Position numbers and translations under genes: made by a program | Part shown: positions 53,007 through 61,862 of the stretch, piece after piece | Numbering within the stretch: the stretch's first letter is position 1 | How the letters are laid out: every line of letters begins with the position of its first letter | The notes under the pieces: model-generated | What the model saw: the letters and a program-made list of their open reading frames with translations, nothing else | Database searches by the model: none | Told to the model about the DNA's origin: nothing | Assembly: GCA_964457335.1 (NCBI GenBank) | Contig: CAYWGD010000003.1 | Location: 134,430-198,429, forward strand | Origin: CAJBVW01 sp964457335 | Lineage (GTDB): Bacteria > Myxococcota_A > UBA796 > SXON01 | DNA: 64,000 bases | Direction of reading: 5' to 3'

Positions 53007-54103
53007 GGCGCGGCCTCCCCCCGCTCCTCGGGGCGGGGCTCCTCGGGGGCGCGCTCCTCGGGGCGGCGCTCCCCCCGCAGCACGGGTGCGCGGCGGCGGA
53101 CACGGCGTCCCAGGCGTTCGCGGACATCGCCGACGGGGCCGCGCTGCCCCCCGGGTGGGCGCCCGCGCCGGTCGCCGTGCGCCCCGCGACACGCGCGCGT
53201 GTCCTCCGCGAGGCGGGCCGCGCCCTCGCGCGGCGCCCTCGCCCGCTCGCGCACCTCGCCAGCGCCGGCGTGGCCGACCCCGACGATCCCGCGCTGCTCC
53301 TGACACGGGCGGCCTTCCAGGACGCCGACGACGCCCGCTTCCTCGCGCTGGCCTGGCGCCTCACCGGCGAGACACGGTACGCCGACGGCGCGACCGGCCG
53401 GCTCGTCGCCTGGGCGCGCACCCACGTGCCGACCGGCCATCCCATCGACGAGACGCGCCTCGACGCGCTCGTCGACGCCTGGATCCTGGCGCGGCCCGCG
53501 ATGCGACCGGCCGACGACGAGGCCGTCCGCGCGTGGCTCACCACGATGCGGGACCGGAAGCGCGCCTGGCGCTTCGGGCCGCGAACGGCGCGCAACAACC
53601 ACCACACCCGCCAGCTCGCGTCGCTGCTCCTGCTCGATCGCGCGTTGGACGACGCCGGGGGCCTCGCCACGGACCGCGCGGCCGCCGAGGCGCACGCCGT
53701 CGACAACCTCGACGCCGAGACCGGCGAGAGCGTCGATCTCCGCGAGCGCGACGCGCTGCGCTACCACGTCTACAACCTCGACGCCTGGCTGGAGATCGCG
53801 CTCGCGACCGGCTGCTGCGACGCGCCCGTGACCGCCGCGTGGCGGCTCGTCGAGGGGCGGCTCCGGTCCGGCGAGACCGGCGGCGAGTTCGAGGGCTCCG
53901 TGGCCCCGATCGACGCGGCCCGGGGGCGCGCGGGCTTCGGCTACGGCGCGCCGGGCTCCACCTTCGACCCGAAGCGGGCCATCGGCGCGGCGCTGGCGTT
54001 CCACACGCTCCACCCCGACCCCGGCTTCGAGCCCCCCGCCGCCGCGGACGTCGAGCGGCGCCTCGTGTACCTCCTCGCCCGGTACGAGTCGTGGACGCGG
54101 TGA
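53003..54103 (+). CDS. algL: Alginate lyase-like protein (PL5 type)
   Basis: A 366-residue protein starting in an ATGA overlap, with a signal sequence (LLGAGLLGGALLGAALP). The all-helical fold and the motif pair RNNHHTRQLASLLLLDRAL and RDALRYHVYNLDAWL correspond to the NNH and the LHYHxYxLxPL region of AlgL, including the His and Tyr used in beta-elimination. In Pseudomonas, AlgL clears stray polymer from the periplasm during secretion. Some active-site neighbours differ, so activity needs testing. Its place between alg44 and alg8 supports the call. Confidence 0.75.
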   Translation: MRRGLPPLLGAGLLGGALLGAALPPQHGCAAADTASQAFADIADGAALPPGWAPAPVAVRPATRARVLREAGRALARRPRPLAHLASAGVADPDDPALLLTRAAFQDADDARFLALAWRLTGETRYADGATGRLVAWARTHVPTGHPIDETRLDALVDAWILARPAMRPADDEAVRAWLTTMRDRKRAWRFGPRTARNNHHTRQLASLLLLDRALDDAGGLATDRAAAEAHAVDNLDAETGESVDLRERDALRYHVYNLDAWLEIALATGCCDAPVTAAWRLVEGRLRSGETGGEFEGSVAPIDAARGRAGFGYGAPGSTFDPKRAIGAALAFHTLHPDPGFEPPAAADVERRLVYLLARYESWTR

Positions 54104-55641
54104 AGCCCGAGCGCTTCGTGTGGCGCGCCCGCGATCTCGGTGCGCTCTACCTGTACTTCGCCGTGGTGTTCGGGGGCATCCTCGCGCTCCCCGCCGACCT
54201 CGTCCGCAGCACCACGGTGCGCGGCATCTTCGGCGGGCTCGGGGTGCTCGCGATCTGGCGCTTCGCGTGGTGGTTCACCCACTTCGTGCGCGCCAACCTC
54301 TACGAGCGCGTGGTCTACGCGCGCCTCCGCCGGGAGGGCGCGGCGTTGTGGGCCGGCGGTTGGCGCCCGGGCGAGGTCGCCTTCATGATGACCACCTTCC
54401 GGGAGGACCCGGCCACCACCCGCGCGGTGCTCGACAGCATCGTGGCCGAGCTCGCGCGCATCGACGTGCCCGGCCGGCTCGTGGTGGGCACGGGTGACGC
54501 CTCCGACGAGGCGGTCATCACCGAGCACCTCGCCGCGGTGCGGGTCCCCGCGCGCCTCGAGGTCGTGTTCGTGCGGCAGCCCAAGCCCGGCAAGCGCGTG
54601 GCCATCGGCGCCGCGCTCCGCGCGCTCTCCCGCATCGGCGTCGGCGGGGACACCCCGGTCGTGTTCCTCGACGGGGACAGCCTCATGGCGCCCGGGTGCC
54701 TGGAGCGCTGCCTGCCGCTCTTCGCGCTGGAGCCGCGCATGGACGCGCTCACGACGCTCGAGCGGGCGATCGTGCGGGGGCCCGTGTTCATGCAGAAGTG
54801 GCTCGATCTGCGGTTCGCGCAGCGCCACCTCACGATGAACTCCCACGCGCTCTCGCGGAAGGTGCTCACCCTGACCGGCCGCCTGTCCGTGTACCGGGCG
54901 CGGGCCGTGCTCGACGAGGCGTTCGTCGCGACGGTGGAGGAGGATCACCTCGACGATTGGTTGTGGGGCCGCTTCCGCTTCCTGTCGGGCGACGACAAGA
55001 GCACCTGGTACTGCCTGCTCGCGCGCGGCGCGGAGATGCGGTACGTCCCCGACGCGCTCGTGTACACGATCGAGCGCCTGGACGGCGATCTGTCCGATCG
55101 CGTGCTCCAGAACCTGCTGCGTTGGTCCGGCAACATGCTCCGGAACGGCCGCCGCGCGCTCCGCCTGGGTCCCGCGCGGGTCGGCCCGTTCATCTGGTGG
55201 TGCATCCTCGACCAACGCATCGCGATGTGGAGCTGCCTCGCGGGCCCGGTCGCGATGATCGGCGGCGGGCTCGTGGACCCGGGCCTCTTGCTGGCGTTTC
55301 CGCTCTGGGTGCTGCTCACCCGCGGCGTCCAGTCCTGCCTGCTCTTCGGCTACCACACGCGCGTCGACATGACGTTCCCGGCGATGCTCTACTTCAACCA
55401 GATCGGCGCGAGCCTGGTGAAGGTGTACATCCTCTTCCGGCTCCCGATGCAGCGCTGGGCCAACCGGGGTGACCAGCGCGCCGCCGCCACCGGCGACGGG
55501 TGGCGTTGGAAGCAGCGGATGGCCGCGTACCTGACCGCCCTCTGGGTGGGCCTCTTCGTCCTCGGAGTGCTCCTGTTCACCGGCGCGCTCCCCGAGGGGC
55601 CGGGCGAGCACCTCGTCGCGTTCCTGGACACCTTCTTGTGA
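54100..55641 (+). CDS. alg8: Alg8-like mannuronan synthase (GT2)
   Basis: A 513-residue inner-membrane glycosyltransferase. The GTG at 54100 overlaps the upstream stop like the other junctions in this operon; a GTG at 54091 is also in frame. N-terminal helices (GALYLYFAVVFGGILALP, GGLGVLAIWRFAWWFTHF) precede the GT2 domain with FLDGDS (DxD site), TVEEDHLDDWLWGRFRFLSG, GDDKSTWYCLL and the acceptor-helix motif QNLLRWSGNMLRNGRRAL, as in Alg8. C-terminal helices form the pore side. It would polymerise GDP-mannuronate into polymannuronate and pass it to the periplasm, switched on through Alg44 and cyclic di-GMP. Confidence 0.92.
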   Translation: MKPERFVWRARDLGALYLYFAVVFGGILALPADLVRSTTVRGIFGGLGVLAIWRFAWWFTHFVRANLYERVVYARLRREGAALWAGGWRPGEVAFMMTTFREDPATTRAVLDSIVAELARIDVPGRLVVGTGDASDEAVITEHLAAVRVPARLEVVFVRQPKPGKRVAIGAALRALSRIGVGGDTPVVFLDGDSLMAPGCLERCLPLFALEPRMDALTTLERAIVRGPVFMQKWLDLRFAQRHLTMNSHALSRKVLTLTGRLSVYRARAVLDEAFVATVEEDHLDDWLWGRFRFLSGDDKSTWYCLLARGAEMRYVPDALVYTIERLDGDLSDRVLQNLLRWSGNMLRNGRRALRLGPARVGPFIWWCILDQRIAMWSCLAGPVAMIGGGLVDPGLLLAFPLWVLLTRGVQSCLLFGYHTRVDMTFPAMLYFNQIGASLVKVYILFRLPMQRWANRGDQRAAATGDGWRWKQRMAAYLTALWVGLFVLGVLLFTGALPEGPGEHLVAFLDTFL

Positions 55642-57440
55642 GGAGCCCCGTGCGCAACCGTTCCCTCCTCGTCCTGCTCGGGGGCTGGCCCGCCCTCGCC
55701 TTCGCCGACGCCCCGTGCGGCGCCGAGCACCTGCGTTGGGCCGCGTCGTCCAACCGGATCTACGTCACCGGCGCCGTCACGTGCACGCTCACCGACATCG
55801 ACCGCCTGCTCCCCGACGCGCCGCTCGAGGCCGTGCGCCCGAACGTGTGGCTCCTCGGGGCCAACCTCCAGCTCATGGAGGGCGCGACGCTCGTGGTCGA
55901 CGGCACCACCCGCGGCGGCGACGCCGACGAGCTGCGGCTTCTGAGCGAGCCCACCCGCTTCGTGGAGCTCCGCGCCGAGTGGGGCACGCTCCTGCTCCGG
56001 GGGACCCGTGTCACCTCCTGGGACCCGACCGCCAACGGCCCCGACACCACGCACGAGGACGGCCGCGCGTTCGTCCGCGCCGTCAGCTTCCTCGACGGCG
56101 ACACCCCGCGCGAGTCGCGCATGGACGTGATCGAGAGCGACATCGGCCACCTCGGCTACTACGCCGCCGAGTCCTACGGGCTCGTGTGGAAGGTGCGGGA
56201 CCCCACGCCCCACGTGTTCGAGCTGGTCGACGTGCGCGGCGACATCGTCGACTCGACCGTGCACCACAACTACTTCGGCATGTACAGCTACGGCGCGTAC
56301 GGCATGCGCATCGCCGGCAGCGAGTTTCACGACAACGTCGAGTACGGCATCGATCCCCACGACGACTCCGACGCGCTCGTCATCGAGGACAACTCCACCC
56401 ACGACAACGGCAACCACGGCTTCATCTGCTCCAAGCGGTGTGACGGGCTGATCGTGCGTCGCAACACCTCCGCGCGCAACGTCGGCACGGGCTTCATGCT
56501 CCACCGCGCGGTCACCGACACCGTGGTCGAGGACAACCTCGCCGAGGACAACCGCGACGCCGGCTTCGCCCTCATGGACAGCCACGCCAACATCGTCCGG
56601 AACAACGTCGCGCGTGGCAACGCCTTCGGGGTGCGGCTGAGCGTCGGCGCGTCGGACAACCTGGTCGCGGACAACTCCCTCTGCGACAACACGCTCTTCG
56701 GCATCTACCTGTACCGGGGCACGGACCCGCCCACCATCAACGACGGGCGTCCGACCGGCAACACCTTCGCGAACAACGACGTGAGCCGCAACGGCCAGCT
56801 CGGCCTGCGCGCGTCGGGCATCCACGCCAACGACTTCGTCGGCAACGTGTTCCGCGCCAACGGGACCTTCGCGGCCTTCCTGTTCGACTCCGGCGACAAC
56901 CGGTTCTTGGGGAACGACCTCGACGGGAGCTACATCCGCGCGGACGGCGCGTCCGCGAACGCCGTCGTCGACAGCGACGCCGCCGGTGTCCAGCTCCAGG
57001 GCTACGACGCGGTGATGACGTTTTCGGACACGACGCGGCGCGTGTTCGCGAACGACGCCGCCCGCGCCACCGCGGTGACCGCCGACGGCTCCACGGTCAC
57101 CCTGAGCGGGGACGACGGGGCCGGCGTGCTGGGCGTGGACGCACTCGCGCTCCGGGTCACCCCCGACGAGGGCACGGTGGCCGTGGACCCGGTGTCCTGG
57201 GGCCCCGTCCGCCGCGCCTGGACCCTCACGCCCGAGTCGGCCTCGCGCGTCCGTTTCGAGGTCGGCGGCCTCGCGCCGGGCAGCCAGCACGTGCTCTGGG
57301 TCGACGGCGCGGTGCGCCAGGTCCTGACGGCGCGCGACGCCGGGTTCGTGGAGATCTACGCGGACGCCACCGAGCCCCACTCCTTCGTGCTCGAGTCCCC
57401 CGCGCGGATCACCCCCGGCCCTGTCCCGATCCCCCGTTGA
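55638..57440 (+). CDS. algG: Mannuronan C5-epimerase, AlgG-like
   Basis: A 600-residue secreted protein from the GTG at 55638, which overlaps the alg8 stop (GTGA); an in-frame GTG at 55650 is the alternative. The signal peptide is LLVLLGGWPALAFADA. A right-handed beta-helix (about 130-440) carries YGIDPHDDSDALVIEDN, and DPHD at about 239-242 is the catalytic motif of AlgG. Many coils of the form VVEDNLAEDNRDAGFALMDS follow. The C-terminal ~130 residues are an extra beta-rich domain. It should convert D-mannuronate to L-guluronate within the polymer in the periplasm. Confidence 0.9.
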   Translation: MRSPVRNRSLLVLLGGWPALAFADAPCGAEHLRWAASSNRIYVTGAVTCTLTDIDRLLPDAPLEAVRPNVWLLGANLQLMEGATLVVDGTTRGGDADELRLLSEPTRFVELRAEWGTLLLRGTRVTSWDPTANGPDTTHEDGRAFVRAVSFLDGDTPRESRMDVIESDIGHLGYYAAESYGLVWKVRDPTPHVFELVDVRGDIVDSTVHHNYFGMYSYGAYGMRIAGSEFHDNVEYGIDPHDDSDALVIEDNSTHDNGNHGFICSKRCDGLIVRRNTSARNVGTGFMLHRAVTDTVVEDNLAEDNRDAGFALMDSHANIVRNNVARGNAFGVRLSVGASDNLVADNSLCDNTLFGIYLYRGTDPPTINDGRPTGNTFANNDVSRNGQLGLRASGIHANDFVGNVFRANGTFAAFLFDSGDNRFLGNDLDGSYIRADGASANAVVDSDAAGVQLQGYDAVMTFSDTTRRVFANDAARATAVTADGSTVTLSGDDGAGVLGVDALALRVTPDEGTVAVDPVSWGPVRRAWTLTPESASRVRFEVGGLAPGSQHVLWVDGAVRQVLTARDAGFVEIYADATEPHSFVLESPARITPGPVPIPR

Positions 57441-58492
57441 CACGATTGCAAACCGGAGGACGCTTGTCACTTCCAGACGACTTCTACGCGGTGGTGCTCG
57501 CCGGCGGTCGCGGCACGCGCTTCTGGCCGCTCTCGCGCCGCGCGCTCCCGAAGCAGTGCCTCTCGATCGACGGGGGCCCCACGCTGCTGCAGCGCACCGT
57601 CGCCCGCGCGGGGCTGCCGCGCGACCGCGTGCTCGTGGTCACCGGGCCCGACATGGTGGGGGCCGTGCGCGAGCAGCTCCCCGACGTCCCGCTCCTCGTC
57701 GAGCCGAGCCCGCGGAACACGGCCGCCGCCATCGCCTGGGCCACCTTCGAGGTCGCGCGCCGGGGCGGCGCCGGCTGCGTGGTGCTCCCCTCCGACCACG
57801 TGATGGCCGACGAGGCCGCGTTCCGCGACGCGCTCGCCGCCGCGGCCGAGGTCGCGCGGGGCGACGCGCTCGTGACCCTCGGGGTGCGCGCCACCCGCCC
57901 GGAGACCGGCTTCGGCTGGATCGAGCCGGCCCCCGGGGAGGGCCCCGATCGCGCCGTCCGCCGCTTCGTCGAGAAGCCGCCGCTCCCCGAGGCGGAGCGC
58001 CACCTCGCCGCGGGCCACCTCTGGAACGCAGGCGTCTTCGCGTGGAGCCCCAAGGCGCTCCTCGGCGCGGTCGCCACGCACCTGCCGGGCGTCGCGGCGA
58101 TGATCGACGCCCTCAGGCACGGCGCCCGCATCGCGGAGGTGTGGGCGCTGGCCGAGGCCACGAGCATCGACACCGGCGTGCTCGAGCGAGCGCCGAACGT
58201 GCGCGTGGTGCCGATGGACTGCGGCTGGTCCGACGTGGGGAGCTGGCCCGCGCTGCTCGACGTCCTCCCGACCGGCGAGGGCGGCGTGGCCGTGGCGGAC
58301 GCGGTGGTCGCGGTGCGCTCCGCCGGCAACGTCGTGCACGCCGCGGGCAAGGTCGTGGCGCTGCTCGGCGTGCGGGATCTGGTCGTGGTCGACACGCCCG
58401 ACGCGCTGCTCGTCGCGCCCCGGGCCGAGGGCCAGGCCGTGCGCGAGCTCCTCGACGAGCTCGGGCGGCGCGGGCTCGACCGGCTGACCTGA
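57437..58492 (+). CDS. manC: Mannose-1-phosphate guanylyltransferase (single-domain)
   Basis: A 351-residue nucleotidyltransferase. The start is either the TTG at 57437, overlapping the algG stop (TTGA), or the TTG at 57464 just after GGAGGA; I give the first. Motifs: VVLAGGRGTRFWPLSRRALP (GTP binding), EPSPRNTAAAIAW, VLPSDHVM, RRFVEKPP and LWNAGVFAW. It ends at about the length of the guanylyltransferase domain alone, so the phosphomannose isomerase domain fused in Pseudomonas AlgA is absent. It makes GDP-mannose for AlgD. No phosphomannomutase (AlgC) gene is in the window. Confidence 0.92.
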   Translation: MTRLQTGGRLSLPDDFYAVVLAGGRGTRFWPLSRRALPKQCLSIDGGPTLLQRTVARAGLPRDRVLVVTGPDMVGAVREQLPDVPLLVEPSPRNTAAAIAWATFEVARRGGAGCVVLPSDHVMADEAAFRDALAAAAEVARGDALVTLGVRATRPETGFGWIEPAPGEGPDRAVRRFVEKPPLPEAERHLAAGHLWNAGVFAWSPKALLGAVATHLPGVAAMIDALRHGARIAEVWALAEATSIDTGVLERAPNVRVVPMDCGWSDVGSWPALLDVLPTGEGGVAVADAVVAVRSAGNVVHAAGKVVALLGVRDLVVVDTPDALLVAPRAEGQAVRELLDELGRRGLDRLT

Positions 58493-58546
58493 CGCGCCTC
58501 CGGGGCTGGCCCCTCGCGGGTTAGGAGCCGGCCCCCGGAGCTTCCC

Positions 58547-59551
58547 ATGACGTTCGACCCCGACGCCGCCGCCACCGGCGGCGGCCTCTACGGCCTCGAC
58601 ACCGCCCCCGCCGACGCCCGCGTGGTGGTCCTCCCCGTGCCCTGGCAGGCCACCACGTCGTTCCGCCGCGGCACGCGCGGCGGGCCCGACGCGCTGCTCG
58701 AGGCCTCCTGGCAGGTGGACCTCGAGGACCTCGACGTGGGCCCCGTGTGGAAGGCCGGCATCGCCATGCTGCCCGCCGACCCCCGCGTGGCGGAGTGGGA
58801 CGCCGAGGTCGAGGCCGACGCGCTCGCCGTCATCGAGAGCGGCGGGGCCGACCCCGCGGCGGCCGCCCGCGTGAACGCGCGTGGCGACGATCTGAACACG
58901 CTGGTCTACGACGCCATCCGCGCCGAGCTCGACGCCGGGCGCATCCCCGCGGTGATCGGCGGCGACCACTCCGTCCCCTTCGGCGCCATCCGCGCCGTGG
59001 CCGAGCGGCACCCCGGCGTGGGCATCCTCCACATCGACGCGCACGCCGACCTCCGCGACGCCTACGAGGGCTTCACCTGGTCGCACGCGAGCATCTTCCA
59101 CAACGTGATGACGCGCATCCCGCAGGTTGGGAAGCTCGTCCAGGTCGGCATCCGCGACGTGGGCGCGGGCGAGGTCGCCTTCCAGGAGGCGAGCGGCGGC
59201 CGCATCGTGCCCTTCTTCGACAACGCCATCGCCAGGGACCTCGCGCGCGGCGCCTCCTGGATGAGCGTCGTCGACCGCATCGTCGACGCGCTCCCGGCCG
59301 ACGTGTACGTCTCCTTCGACGTCGACGGCCTCGACCCCGCCTTCTGCCCGCACACCGGCACGCCCGTGCCCGGCGGCCTCTCCTTCCGCGACGTGGTCGT
59401 GCTGCTCGAGGCCGTCGGCGAGCGCCGCCGCATCGTCGGCTTCGACCTCAACGAGATCGGCGCGGACCCGTGGGACGGCAACGTCGCCGCGCGCCTCCTC
59501 TACAAGCTCTGCGGCTGGGCCGCGCGGTCGCACGGGTGGAAGCCGGCGTAG
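58547..59551 (+). CDS. Agmatinase/arginase-family ureohydrolase
   Basis: A 334-residue metalloenzyme with the three binuclear manganese motifs in order: GGDHS, HIDAHADLRD and SFDVDGLDP. VVVLPVPWQATTSFRRGTRG at the N-terminus fits the agmatinase branch. The likely reaction is hydrolysis of agmatine to putrescine and urea, or of a related guanidino compound. It starts 54 bases after the alginate-type operon and could be read through from it, but no functional link is evident. The R2e repeat lies between it and the convergent TetR gene. Confidence 0.9.
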   Translation: MTFDPDAAATGGGLYGLDTAPADARVVVLPVPWQATTSFRRGTRGGPDALLEASWQVDLEDLDVGPVWKAGIAMLPADPRVAEWDAEVEADALAVIESGGADPAAAARVNARGDDLNTLVYDAIRAELDAGRIPAVIGGDHSVPFGAIRAVAERHPGVGILHIDAHADLRDAYEGFTWSHASIFHNVMTRIPQVGKLVQVGIRDVGAGEVAFQEASGGRIVPFFDNAIARDLARGASWMSVVDRIVDALPADVYVSFDVDGLDPAFCPHTGTPVPGGLSFRDVVVLLEAVGERRRIVGFDLNEIGADPWDGNVAARLLYKLCGWAARSHGWKPA

Positions 59552-59571
59552 GGGTTCGCCAGCCCGTGAGT

Positions 59572-59611
59572 GCGGGGGGCGTTGCGGGGGGCTCGCCCCC
59601 CGCCCCAAGAA
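59572..59611 (+). repeat. Dispersed GC hairpin repeat R2, copy e
   Basis: GCGGGGGGCGTTGCGGGGGG followed by CTCGCCCCCCGCCCCAAGAA. It fills the space between two convergent genes and ends at the TetR stop codon, so it may act as a two-way terminator. Confidence 0.65.
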
Positions 59612-60235
59612 TCAGCGGACTCCGTAGCCGCGCAAGAACCCGTCCACGTGCGACGCGACCATGCCGTCGAGGTCGAGCGGCCGCACGGTGTCGCCGCAGA
59701 GCCCGCGCTGGTGCAGCACGGCGAGGACCAGCGGCGAGACGAGGGTGAGCGCGGCGAGCCGCAGGTCGGTGTCGGCGAGCTCGCCGGTGCGGACGTGGTG
59801 CGCGAGGCGCGTCTCCACGCTCTGGAGCATCGGCTCGAGCATGTTGCGCAGGAAGGCGGGGCCCGCGGTCTCGTCGCGCAGGCCCACGGTCAGGCCCAAA
59901 CCGACCACGTCCCCGAGGCCGAACCGGAGCCCGCGCACGAGCTGGCCGACCAGCCAGGTGAGGGAGGTCCGCACGTCGCCGGTGGGCGCGGCGACCACGG
60001 AGGCGAGGTAGGGCGCGCCGAGGCGGCCGAGGCGCTCGAGCACCGCCGCCATCACGTCGGAGCGCGTCCCGAAGTGGTGGCGCAAGGTGGAGAGGCTCAC
60101 GTCCGCGGCCTGGGCCATCTCGTTCATGGTGACGCGGGCCGCGTCGGGCTGCATCAGGCGCACCTGCAGCGCGTCGAGGATCTGCTCGCGTTTTCGCTCG
60201 AAGTCGCGGTTCCGGTCGCCGACCTTGCGGGCCAT
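59612..60235 (-). CDS. TetR-family transcriptional regulator
   Basis: A 207-residue protein. The N-terminal helix-turn-helix region (about 12-65) reads KREQILDALQVRLM, RVTMNEMAQAADVSLSTLRHH and FGTRSDVMAAVLERLG, which is the TetR pattern. The C-terminal ligand domain is all-helical, with no recognisable subgroup motif. The gene diverges from a lipoprotein gene with 88 bp between them, so that gene, and its own, are the likely targets. Confidence 0.9.
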   Translation of the reverse strand: MARKVGDRNRDFERKREQILDALQVRLMQPDAARVTMNEMAQAADVSLSTLRHHFGTRSDVMAAVLERLGRLGAPYLASVVAAPTGDVRTSLTWLVGQLVRGLRFGLGDVVGLGLTVGLRDETAGPAFLRNMLEPMLQSVETRLAHHVRTGELADTDLRLAALTLVSPLVLAVLHQRGLCGDTVRPLDLDGMVASHVDGFLRGYGVR

Positions 60236-60257
60236 GGACGATTTCTAACCGGGTGCC

Positions 60258-60286
60258 TTGCTGAGGGTAATAGTCTGACGTAGATG
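60258..60286 (+). promoter_or_regulatory. Possible sigma-70 type promoter for the lipoprotein gene
   Basis: TTGCTG (60258-60263), a 17-base spacer and TAGATG (60281-60286), in a stretch noticeably richer in A+T than its surroundings. Both hexamers are imperfect. Confidence 0.3.
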
Positions 60287-60323
60287 ACAATCAGTCGGTG
60301 TCTACAGGCAATCGGAGAACACC

Positions 60324-61862
60324 ATGCACCTCCTCCTCCTGCTCCTCGCCGCGTGCGACACGGCCACCCCCCTCGAGGGGACCCCGATCGGCAGCTGCTC
60401 GTACACGAGCCCGTTCTCCGGCGAGCTCGAGTGCCGCGAGTACTACGAGGCCGACGCCGACTACGCCGAGGCCGACTGCCTCGAGCTCCAGTCCACCTTC
60501 GAGCCCGACGCCTCCTGCGCCGTCGCGTCTCTCCTGGGCACGTGCACCTACGACGACGGCGACGTGCGGATCCGCACCTTCGTCGACGCCGACGCCCCCG
60601 ACCGCTGCGGCACGAACGAGTTCGGCTGCGAATTCTTCGCGGACGGCGTGTGGGAGCCCGGGTCCGTCTGCACCGGCGAGGACGAGATCGTCGTGCTCGA
60701 GGACCCCTGGCCCCAGCCGGTGCGCGTGTGTGTCGACCCGCTCCCCGACGAGCCGCCGGGGCAGTCCGAGGGCGGGCAGGTGTGCACCTGGGAGGTCGTC
60801 TCCGGCGCGACGGAGGAGGGCCGGCACTTCGCCGACTACGCCTCCTGCGACACCGTCGTGCGGCAGCGCGGCTACTCCGACGCCCCGCCCGACGAGCGCG
60901 CGTTCGAGGAGGACCCGCGGATGGAGGACCCGACCTACGTCGCCGAGGTCGACTGGGTGCGGGACCAGCTGCGCGCCGGCGCGTGCGAGTGCTGCCACGC
61001 GAGCGCCAAGGGGGTCGGCGCGGCGGTGTTCGACGCCGACTTCGAGGGCAACCTCGCCAACATGTTCCACGACGACGGCCTCGCCATGGCCGCCGGCTGG
61101 ATCCCGACCATCGGCTTCGGCACCTACCCGCCCGCGGAGAACAACGGCTTCTGGCGTTCCTCCGAGGAGAACCCGAACCACCCCGCCATCCCGACCACGG
61201 ACCCGGAGCGCATGATCACCTTCTTCGAGGGGGAGCTCGCGCACCGCGGCCGCGCGCGGGAGGAGTTCGCGGACCGCACCTACGGCGGCGCCGGCCCGCT
61301 CGACGTGCAGCGCGCGTTCGTCCCCTCGGAGTGCTCCGAGGAGGAGGGCATCGCGCCGGACGGCACCATCCGCTGGCTGCCGGGCCGGGCCCGGTACGTC
61401 TACGTGATGGAGGCGGACACCGTCACGCCCACGGTGCCCCCGAACCTGGACCTGCCGGAGGGGACCTTGTGGCGGGTGGACGTGCCGGAGGACGGCGTGC
61501 CCGTGGCGTCGGAGGCCATCGTGTACGGCAAGGTGCCCGCGGGGATGACGCAGCGGTGGCCGGAGGATGGGGCGCCGCCCGCGCTGGAGGACGGGAAGTC
61601 GTACTACCTGTACGTCGCCGCCGACGTGTTGTTCCCGATCTCGCGGTGCCTGTTCACGGCGGGGGAGCCGGCGCCGGCGGGGTGCAGCTCGGCGGGATCG
61701 GGGGTGTTCGGGGTGGGGGTGATGGCGGGGTTGGTGGGGGCGGTGCGGCGGCGGGGCCTCACGCCGCCCGCACGACCCCCGCTCGCGTCGCCGCGTCCAC
61801 GCCGTCGATCCACGCCGAGAGGTTCCGCCGGGCCCGCAGCGCCTCGGCCTGCCGGGGTGTGA
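60324..61862 (+). CDS. Cysteine-rich lipoprotein with one CxxCH motif
   Basis: A 512-residue protein with a lipobox (LLLLLLAAC, Cys11). The first half is acidic and cysteine-rich (GSCSYTSPFSGELECREYY, RCGTNEFGCEFFADG). A CECCH at 221-225 fits a single haem c site. Near residue 455 a Cys-Ser-Ser leads into a hydrophobic segment (GVFGVGVMAGLVGAV) ending in Arg-Arg-Arg, like a MYXO-CTERM anchor. Beyond this, about 30 Pro/Arg-rich residues run antisense into the convergent GST gene and look unnatural, so the true end may be near 61760 with a sequence error. Function unknown. Confidence 0.65.
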   Translation: MHLLLLLLAACDTATPLEGTPIGSCSYTSPFSGELECREYYEADADYAEADCLELQSTFEPDASCAVASLLGTCTYDDGDVRIRTFVDADAPDRCGTNEFGCEFFADGVWEPGSVCTGEDEIVVLEDPWPQPVRVCVDPLPDEPPGQSEGGQVCTWEVVSGATEEGRHFADYASCDTVVRQRGYSDAPPDERAFEEDPRMEDPTYVAEVDWVRDQLRAGACECCHASAKGVGAAVFDADFEGNLANMFHDDGLAMAAGWIPTIGFGTYPPAENNGFWRSSEENPNHPAIPTTDPERMITFFEGELAHRGRAREEFADRTYGGAGPLDVQRAFVPSECSEEEGIAPDGTIRWLPGRARYVYVMEADTVTPTVPPNLDLPEGTLWRVDVPEDGVPVASEAIVYGKVPAGMTQRWPEDGAPPALEDGKSYYLYVAADVLFPISRCLFTAGEPAPAGCSSAGSGVFGVGVMAGLVGAVRRRGLTPPARPPLASPRPRRRSTPRGSAGPAAPRPAGV

